From contig NZ_JBHOQR010000027.1 of assembly GCF_042408815.1 (NCBI RefSeq), positions 1-64,000 of the forward strand: a stretch of 64,000 bases of DNA, written 5' to 3'. A model generated the notes under the pieces. That model worked only from the letters and a program-made list of their open reading frames with translations. It had not been told where the DNA came from and did no database searches. Source of the DNA: Thermoflexus sp042408815 (GTDB lineage Bacteria > Chloroflexota > Anaerolineae > Thermoflexales > Thermoflexaceae). Shown piece by piece: positions 59,321 through 64,000 of this stretch; position 1 is the first letter of the stretch, and each line of letters opens with the position of its first letter. Position numbers and translations under genes: made by a program.

Positions 59321-60697
59321 TCACAAGGAGCAAGCCAGACAGGCTCGCAGGGCCTGGAGCTGCGCCTCGACAGCGGAGCGAGCGGTGCCGCCGGGGGCGG
59401 CTCGACGCTCCACGGCAGCCTCGACATCCAGAGCGGCGTAGACATCCGCATCGAAAGCGGAATGATATCGGCGCATGAGCTCCAGGGGAAAGGCGGAAAG
59501 CGGTTTCCCCTGCCGAAGGGATTCCCCGACCAGCTCGCTGATCACCCGGTGCGCCTCCCGGAACGGAACCCCTTTGCGCACCAGATAATCGGCCAGCTCG
59601 GTGGCCAGCATCGCCTCCTCCAGGGCTTCCCGCATCCGCTCCGGCCGCGGCCGCATGGTCCGCACCAGGCCGGAGAGCACAGCAAGCAGGACCTCCAGCG
59701 TATCCACGGCCTCGAAGACCGGCTCTTTATCTTCCTGCAGATCCTTGTTGTAACCGGAAGGGAGGCCCTTTAGCACCGCGAGGAACCCGATCAGACAGCC
59801 CATGAGACGCCCTGCTTTCGCCCGGGCCAACTCCAGGGCATCGGGGTTGCGCTTCTGCGGCATCAGGCTGGATCCCGTTGTGTAAGCTGGATCCAGCGCC
59901 ACGAACCCGAACTCCGCGCTGGTAAAAAGAATGAGATCCTCCGCCAGCCGACTCAGATGGACGCCGATCATGGCGGCAATGAAAAGGAACTCGGCGACGA
60001 AATCCCGATCGGAAACGGCATCCAGGCTGTTCGGGGAAAGGGACCGGAAGCCCAGCTCCCGGGCCAGGGCCTCCCGGTCGATCGGGAAAGGCGTCCCGGA
60101 GAGGGCGCCGCTGCCCAACGGGAGAGTCGCCAGACGGGGATAGGCGTCTCGCAGTCGCGCCCGGTCACGCTCCAAAGCCCACGCATGGGCCAAGCACCAG
60201 TGGGCGTACCGGATAGGCTGGGCCCGCTGAAGATGAGTATAGCCCGGCATGATCAGGTCCAGATGGGCTTCGGCCTGCGCCGCCAGGGCCTCCTCCAGCT
60301 CCCGCAACCCCTGATCCAGCCGGGGCCAGACCTCCATCAGGAACAGACGCAGGTCGGTGACCACCTGGTCATTGCGGCTGCGCCCCGTGTGGAGCTTGCC
60401 GGCGATCGGACCGATGTGCTCGGTCAGCCGGCGTTCGATAGCGGTGTGGATATCCTCGTCGGTGGGCTGGAAAACGAAGTCGCCCGCATCCAGCTCGGCC
60501 TGCACCGCCTTCAGGCCGGCGATGATCCTATCGCACTCCTCGGGCGTGAGCAGGCCTGCCCGGGCCAGGACGCGAGCCCAAGCGATTGAGCCGCGGATGT
60601 CATAGGGGTAAAGACGGCGATCGAAGGGGAGCGACGCATTCAACCGCTCGAACGCAGGATCCAGCAATGGGCCTTCACGGGTTCCCCACAAACGCAT
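59321..60697 (-). CDS. argH: Argininosuccinate lyase
   Basis: The 458-residue enzyme cleaves argininosuccinate to arginine and fumarate. It shows HTGRSRNDQVVTDLRLF, GYTHLQRAQPIRYAHW and the fumarase/ASL signature GSSLMPQKRNPD. The active Ser lies in GSS. Start: ATG at 60695-60697 because GGAGGTGA lies five bases upstream; the GTG at 60704-60706 overlaps that site. No other arginine genes are adjacent. Length is typical. Confidence 0.95.
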   Translation of the reverse strand: MRLWGTREGPLLDPAFERLNASLPFDRRLYPYDIRGSIAWARVLARAGLLTPEECDRIIAGLKAVQAELDAGDFVFQPTDEDIHTAIERRLTEHIGPIAGKLHTGRSRNDQVVTDLRLFLMEVWPRLDQGLRELEEALAAQAEAHLDLIMPGYTHLQRAQPIRYAHWCLAHAWALERDRARLRDAYPRLATLPLGSGALSGTPFPIDREALARELGFRSLSPNSLDAVSDRDFVAEFLFIAAMIGVHLSRLAEDLILFTSAEFGFVALDPAYTTGSSLMPQKRNPDALELARAKAGRLMGCLIGFLAVLKGLPSGYNKDLQEDKEPVFEAVDTLEVLLAVLSGLVRTMRPRPERMREALEEAMLATELADYLVRKGVPFREAHRVISELVGESLRQGKPLSAFPLELMRRYHSAFDADVYAALDVEAAVERRAAPGGTARSAVEAQLQALRACLACSL

Positions 60698-60934
60698 CCC
60701 GGTCACCTCCTTTCGGAATCCGGCGCCTCCAACCCATCGCTCTGTTCGCGAACACCTGATGGGCTCTCCGCTTCGCCCCCTGCCTGCTCCAACAACAGGG
60801 CCAACCGGATCCTAAACAAGGCATTAACCTTTGGGTGATCACGACCTGGCCAGCCCAGAAGAGGGCTGAGAGCAGCCCGAGCCCTGTGGCGATCGCCTGT
60901 TCCGGGCCGCCTGCCATGGGCGGGCCCATGAAGG

Positions 60935-61141
60935 TCAGGACATGGAACTCTCTTCGATCCCGATGAGGGATACCGGGCCCTCCGGATAACCGATCTCCAC
61001 GAGGACTCCCCAGACCCGGGGAAGCTCCGGCCCAGGCGTGAGGCCCAGCTCGGAAGGTTCCAGTGTAAATAGCTGGGATCGGAGATCCCAGAGTGGATGC
61101 GATCCGGTAGATGTCGTCCTAGGTTCCCGCCCCCTCTCCAT
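60935..61141 (-). pseudogene. Truncated form of a small conserved Chloroflexota-type protein
   Basis: This 68-codon frame contains LWDLRSQLFTLEPSELGLTP and PRVWGVLVEIGYPEGPVSLIG. From memory, this segment is the start of a small protein found in Chloroflexota that normally continues with a second half after the GYPEG strand. Here the frame stops after EESSMS and the next bases in other frames do not continue the protein, so it appears truncated or frameshifted. No strong ribosome binding site. Could also be a short functional form. Confidence 0.4.
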
Positions 61142-61281
61142 GATCTGACCGCCTGTAACGGTATTGTAACCGAACCGGACATAGATCGGCGGTGGGGAGG
61201 GCCTGGAGGGAATTCCCCTTCCTGTGCCCCTCCGGCCCGAGGGGGCAGGACCTCGAACAAACTTAATCCGGCCGGTCCGGT

Positions 61282-61310
61282 TTGCCAAAGCCAGGGCTCC
61301 TGCTTATGCT
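61282..61310 (+). promoter_or_regulatory. Probable promoter of the malic enzyme gene
   Basis: TTGCCA (61282-61287) and TATGCT (61305-61310) are separated by 17 nt, about 67 bp before the ATG. Both boxes are moderate matches. Confidence 0.45.
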
Positions 61311-61376
61311 AAGCGTTGGGGCCGGCGGCGGGCGCCATCCATGTGGAGATCCAGCTCTGGAACCCAGGAGGTTTCC

Positions 61377-63683
61377 ATGCTCCGTGAAGACGCGCTGGAA
61401 TACCATCGCAAGGGCCGTCCCGGCAAGCTGGAGATTGTCCCCACCAAACCCATGATCACTCAACGAGATCTCTCCCTCGCTTACAGCCCGGGCGTTGCTT
61501 ACCCGGTCCTGGAGATCGAGAAGGATCCAGACCTGGCTTATGAATACACGACGAAGGGGAATCTGGTGGCAGTGATCTCCAACGGCACTGCCATCCTCGG
61601 ACTGGGAGATCGAGGGGCTCTGGCCTCGAAGCCGGTGATGGAAGGTAAGGCTGTGCTCTTCAAGAAGTTCGCCGACGTGGATGCCATCGACATCGAGGTG
61701 AACACGCGGGATCCGGATGAGTTGATCCGGGTGGTGCAGGCCATCGCCCCCACCTTCGGGGGCATCAACCTGGAGGACATCAAGGCGCCGGAATGTTTCT
61801 ACATTGAGGAAACCCTGCGCGCCACCCTAGACATCCCGGTATTTCACGACGATCAGCACGGGACGGCGGTGATCTCCACGGCGGCCTTGCTCAATGCCCT
61901 AGAGCTGGTGGGCAAGCGCATCGACGAGATCAAGGTGGTGATCAACGGGGCAGGGGCCTCTGGCATTGCCTGCGCCGAGCTCTGGGTGAAGCTGGGGGTA
62001 CGCAAAGAGAACCTCATTATGCTGGACACGAGGGGGGTGATCTACAAGGGGAGGAAGGAGGGAATGAACCCCTATAAAGAGCGCTTCGCTGCGGAGACCG
62101 ATGCCCGGACCCTGGCAGAAGCTATCCGCGGCGCCGATGTGTTCCTGGGCCTCTCCGCCCCCAATGTGCTCACCCCAGAGATGGTGAAATCGATGGCCGA
62201 GCGGCCGATCATCTTCGCCTTGGCCAACCCGGACCCTGAGATCCGCTACGAGCTGGCCAAGGAGACCCGCCCCGACGCCATCGTGGCCACCGGCCGCAGC
62301 GATTACCCCAACCAGGTGAATAACGTCCTCGGCTTCCCCTTCATCTTCCGCGGGGCCCTGGATGTGCGGGCGCGGGCGATCAACGAGGAGATGAAGCTGG
62401 CCGCGGCGAGGGCCCTGGCCGCCCTGGCACGCGAAGATGTGCCGGATAGTGTGCTGAAGGCTTACGGGCTGGAGACGCTGCGCTTCGGGCCGGATTACAT
62501 CATCCCCAAACCGCTGGATCCCCGGGTGATGCTCTGGGAGGCGCCGGCGGTGGCCCAGGCGGCGATGGAAACAGGGGTGGCCCGCATCCACATCGATATC
62601 GAGGAATACCGGGAGCGGCTGGCGGCCCGCTTGGGCAAGGGCACCCAGGTGATGCGTTTCATCATCAATAAGGCGAAAGCCGCCCCCAAGCGCATCGCCT
62701 TCGGAGAGGGCGAGGAGCTCAAGATCCTCCGCGCCGCCGCCCTGGTCCAGGAAGAAGGAATCGGCCGACCCATCCTCATCGGACGCCCGGAGGTCGTCCG
62801 CCAGCGCATCGAGGAGCTCGGCCTGCGCTGCCAGCCGGAGATCGTCTACCCCCCGGAGTTCCCACGGCTGGAGGAATACGCCCAGCGCCTCTTCGAGAAG
62901 CGCCAGCGCAAAGGCGTCACCCTCCCGCTGGCCCGCACCTTGCTGCTGGAGCCCAACTACTTCGGGCCCATGATGGTGGAAATGGGAGACGCCGATGCTT
63001 TCATCTCAGGCCTTACCTATGATTATCCCTCGGTGATCCGCCCCGCCCTTCAGGTGGTGGGGGTCCGGGAGGGCGTTCGCAAGGTCGCCGGGCTTTACAT
63101 CATGATCGTGAAGGAGAAGGTCTACTTCTTCACCGATGCCACAGTGAACATCGAGCCCACGGCGGAGGACCTGGCCGAGATCGCCATCATGGCCGCGGAC
63201 TTCGCCCGGCGTTTCGATATCGAGCCGCGGGTGGCCATGCTCTCCTTCTCCAACTTCGGCAGCACCCGCCATCCCCTCTCGGAGAAAGTGCGCCTGGCGG
63301 TGGAGATCGTGCGGCAACGACGTCCAGACATCTTGGTCGATGGAGAGATGCAGGCAGACACCGCGGTGGTGCCGGAGATCATTGAGGAACGTTACCCCTT
63401 CAGCCGAGTGAAGGACGCCAACATCCTGGTCTTCCCGGATCTGGAAGCGGCGAACGTCTCGTATAAGCTGTTGCAACGCTTGGGGAACGCCCAGGCCATC
63501 GGGCCGATCCTGCTGGGGATGGGCAAGCCGGTCCATGTCCTTCAAACGGGTGATGAGGTCCAGGATATCCTGTTCATCGCCGCGATTGCTGCCTTGGATG
63601 CTCAGGAGCGCGGCCAGGCCCGGGCTCCCACCCTCGCCTCGAGTCAGGGCATCGGAGCCGCTCCAGAGGGACGATTGCTTTAA
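61377..63683 (+). CDS. maeB: NADP-type malic enzyme with phosphotransacetylase-like C-terminal domain
   Basis: The 768-residue protein is the long MaeB form. The first 430 residues form the malic enzyme: YSPGVAYPVLEI, VAVISNGTAILGLGDRG, PVFHDDQHGTAVISTAALLN, INGAGASGIA (nucleotide loop) and ALANPDPEI. Residues about 440-760 form a phosphotransacetylase-like domain (AFGEGEELKILRAAALV, SFSNFGSTRHPLSEKV, DGEMQADTAV) that in E. coli MaeB acts in allosteric regulation and oligomerisation. It converts malate to pyruvate and CO2. ATG at 61377 follows CCAGGAGG. Confidence 0.93.
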   Translation: MLREDALEYHRKGRPGKLEIVPTKPMITQRDLSLAYSPGVAYPVLEIEKDPDLAYEYTTKGNLVAVISNGTAILGLGDRGALASKPVMEGKAVLFKKFADVDAIDIEVNTRDPDELIRVVQAIAPTFGGINLEDIKAPECFYIEETLRATLDIPVFHDDQHGTAVISTAALLNALELVGKRIDEIKVVINGAGASGIACAELWVKLGVRKENLIMLDTRGVIYKGRKEGMNPYKERFAAETDARTLAEAIRGADVFLGLSAPNVLTPEMVKSMAERPIIFALANPDPEIRYELAKETRPDAIVATGRSDYPNQVNNVLGFPFIFRGALDVRARAINEEMKLAAARALAALAREDVPDSVLKAYGLETLRFGPDYIIPKPLDPRVMLWEAPAVAQAAMETGVARIHIDIEEYRERLAARLGKGTQVMRFIINKAKAAPKRIAFGEGEELKILRAAALVQEEGIGRPILIGRPEVVRQRIEELGLRCQPEIVYPPEFPRLEEYAQRLFEKRQRKGVTLPLARTLLLEPNYFGPMMVEMGDADAFISGLTYDYPSVIRPALQVVGVREGVRKVAGLYIMIVKEKVYFFTDATVNIEPTAEDLAEIAIMAADFARRFDIEPRVAMLSFSNFGSTRHPLSEKVRLAVEIVRQRRPDILVDGEMQADTAVVPEIIEERYPFSRVKDANILVFPDLEAANVSYKLLQRLGNAQAIGPILLGMGKPVHVLQTGDEVQDILFIAAIAALDAQERGQARAPTLASSQGIGAAPEGRLL

Positions 63684-63745
63684 GGGATGGGAGACCCCCC
63701 TTACGGCACCTCCCCATCTTCGAAGCCTATGGACAGCCGAATGAT

Positions 63746-63773
63746 TTGACAGAGCGGCCAGCTCTGGTAGAAT
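63746..63773 (+). promoter_or_regulatory. Sigma-70-type promoter of tRNA-Leu
   Basis: Consensus TTGACA (63746-63751) and TAGAAT (63768-63773), 16-nt spacer, 12 bp before the tRNA. Confidence 0.85.
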
Positions 63774-63785
63774 TGGAAAAGGACC

Positions 63786-63869
63786 GCCGGGGTGGCGGAA
63801 CTGGCAGACGCGCCACGTTCAGGGCGTGGTGGGCCTACGCCCGTGCGGGTTCAAATCCCGCCCCCGGCA
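63786..63869 (+). tRNA. tRNA-Leu (anticodon CAG)
   Basis: Class II tRNA: acceptor GCCGGGG/CCCCGGC, anticodon stem CCACG/CGTGG around TTCAGGG (anticodon CAG), a long variable arm, T arm GCGGG/CCCGC and discriminator A. No CCA is encoded. It reads the abundant CTG codon of this GC-rich genome. Confidence 0.95.
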
Positions 63870-63885
63870 TGGTCGGGCGAACCCA

Positions 63886-63928
63886 GGGCGTGGGGAGGGC
63901 ATAGAAAGGCCCTCCACGCCCTTTTTTT
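63886..63928 (+). terminator. Intrinsic terminator of tRNA-Leu
   Basis: GGGCGTGG and GAGGGC pair with GCCCTC and CCACGCCC (one bulged G) and the hairpin runs into TTTTTTT at 63922-63928. Confidence 0.88.
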
Positions 63929-63945
63929 ATCCGGAGGGGGATCCG

Positions 63946-64000
63946 ATGGAGAGGCGTCCATGGGCGGGCGAGATCAGCCGATGGCTGGTCCGTCTGATTG
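63946..64000 (+). CDS. Start of an unidentified gene (runs off the right edge)
   Basis: An ATG at 63946 follows GGAGGGGG by five to six bases and opens MERRPWAGEISRWLVRLI. Eighteen codons are too few to identify the protein. The ribosome binding site and continuous frame make a real start likely. Confidence 0.5.
   Translation, partial: MERRPWAGEISRWLVRLI

Noticed and set aside
59309..60589. Plus-strand frames opposite argH
   Set aside because: Shadow of argH with no family resemblance.

Overview
The window looks like a chromosomal segment of a GC-rich, probably thermophilic member of the Chloroflexota (an Anaerolineae- or Thermoflexus-like lineage). This is inferred from gene content and sequence style, not from a marker-gene tree. 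Pointers are lipoproteins and surface proteins with Pro/Thr/Ser stalks (4723-5487, 15626-18037, 56255-56800), a GH57 branching enzyme, a family 4 Fe-S uracil-DNA glycosylase, a CoxE-like VWA protein, a cofactor-F420-type LLM oxidoreductase and signal peptidase II. Almost all of it is ordinary core and metabolic genome. I see no phage, plasmid, intact insertion sequence or CRISPR array.

Layout. 1-750: a leftward tRNA-Thr/tRNA-Tyr/tRNA-Thr/tuf operon with a near-consensus promoter. 1.0-5.5 kb: one-carbon metabolism (fused homocysteine methyltransferase/MTHFR), a PH-domain membrane protein, purine nucleoside phosphorylase and a membrane protein. 5.6-7.4 kb: an orphan peptide-type solute-binding lipoprotein whose halves are in swapped order. 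7.8-14.4 kb: a leftward run of UbiA prenyltransferase, HAD hydrolase, rimI-tsaB-tsaE, a cytochrome c, a ParB-like protein, a phosphoesterase and MazG. 14.6-18.5 kb: a protein-quality block of cbpA, two htrA and hspR. 18.5-21.5 kb: YjbQ, an LLM oxidoreductase, an acetyltransferase and a membrane protein. 21.5-23.2 kb: aspartokinase behind a leader peptide and an alternative-hairpin attenuator. 23.5-25.8 kb: an acyl-CoA dehydrogenase, then about 870 bp of decayed sequence with an ABC ATPase pseudogene. 25.8-38.1 kb: VWA protein, YvcK, site-2 protease, class A PBP, translin-like protein, ssb, dnaN, mobB and glycerate kinase. 38.4-44.5 kb: the leftward phosphate operon pstS-C-A-B-arsC-phoU with two small ORFs upstream. 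44.9-54.6 kb: DksA/TraR-like protein, lspA, an ABC-2 exporter pair, a PurM/HypE-like protein, an L,D-transpeptidase, GH57 and a diheme cytochrome with an LPxTG-like partner. 55.2-64 kb: tRNA-Asp, uracil-DNA glycosylase, a phosphoesterase, SRAP, argH, maeB and tRNA-Leu.

How the genes work together. The Pst genes import phosphate and PhoU moderates the response; an arsenate reductase sits inside the operon, which fits entry of arsenate through Pst. TsaB and TsaE serve the t6A tRNA modification beside RimI. CbpA, the HtrA proteases and HspR form a heat-stress unit. The aspartokinase leader reads Thr and Met codons, the end products of its own pathway.

The two observations I rate highest are the lysC attenuator (22936-23193) and the circularly permuted family 5 solute-binding protein (5579-7273).
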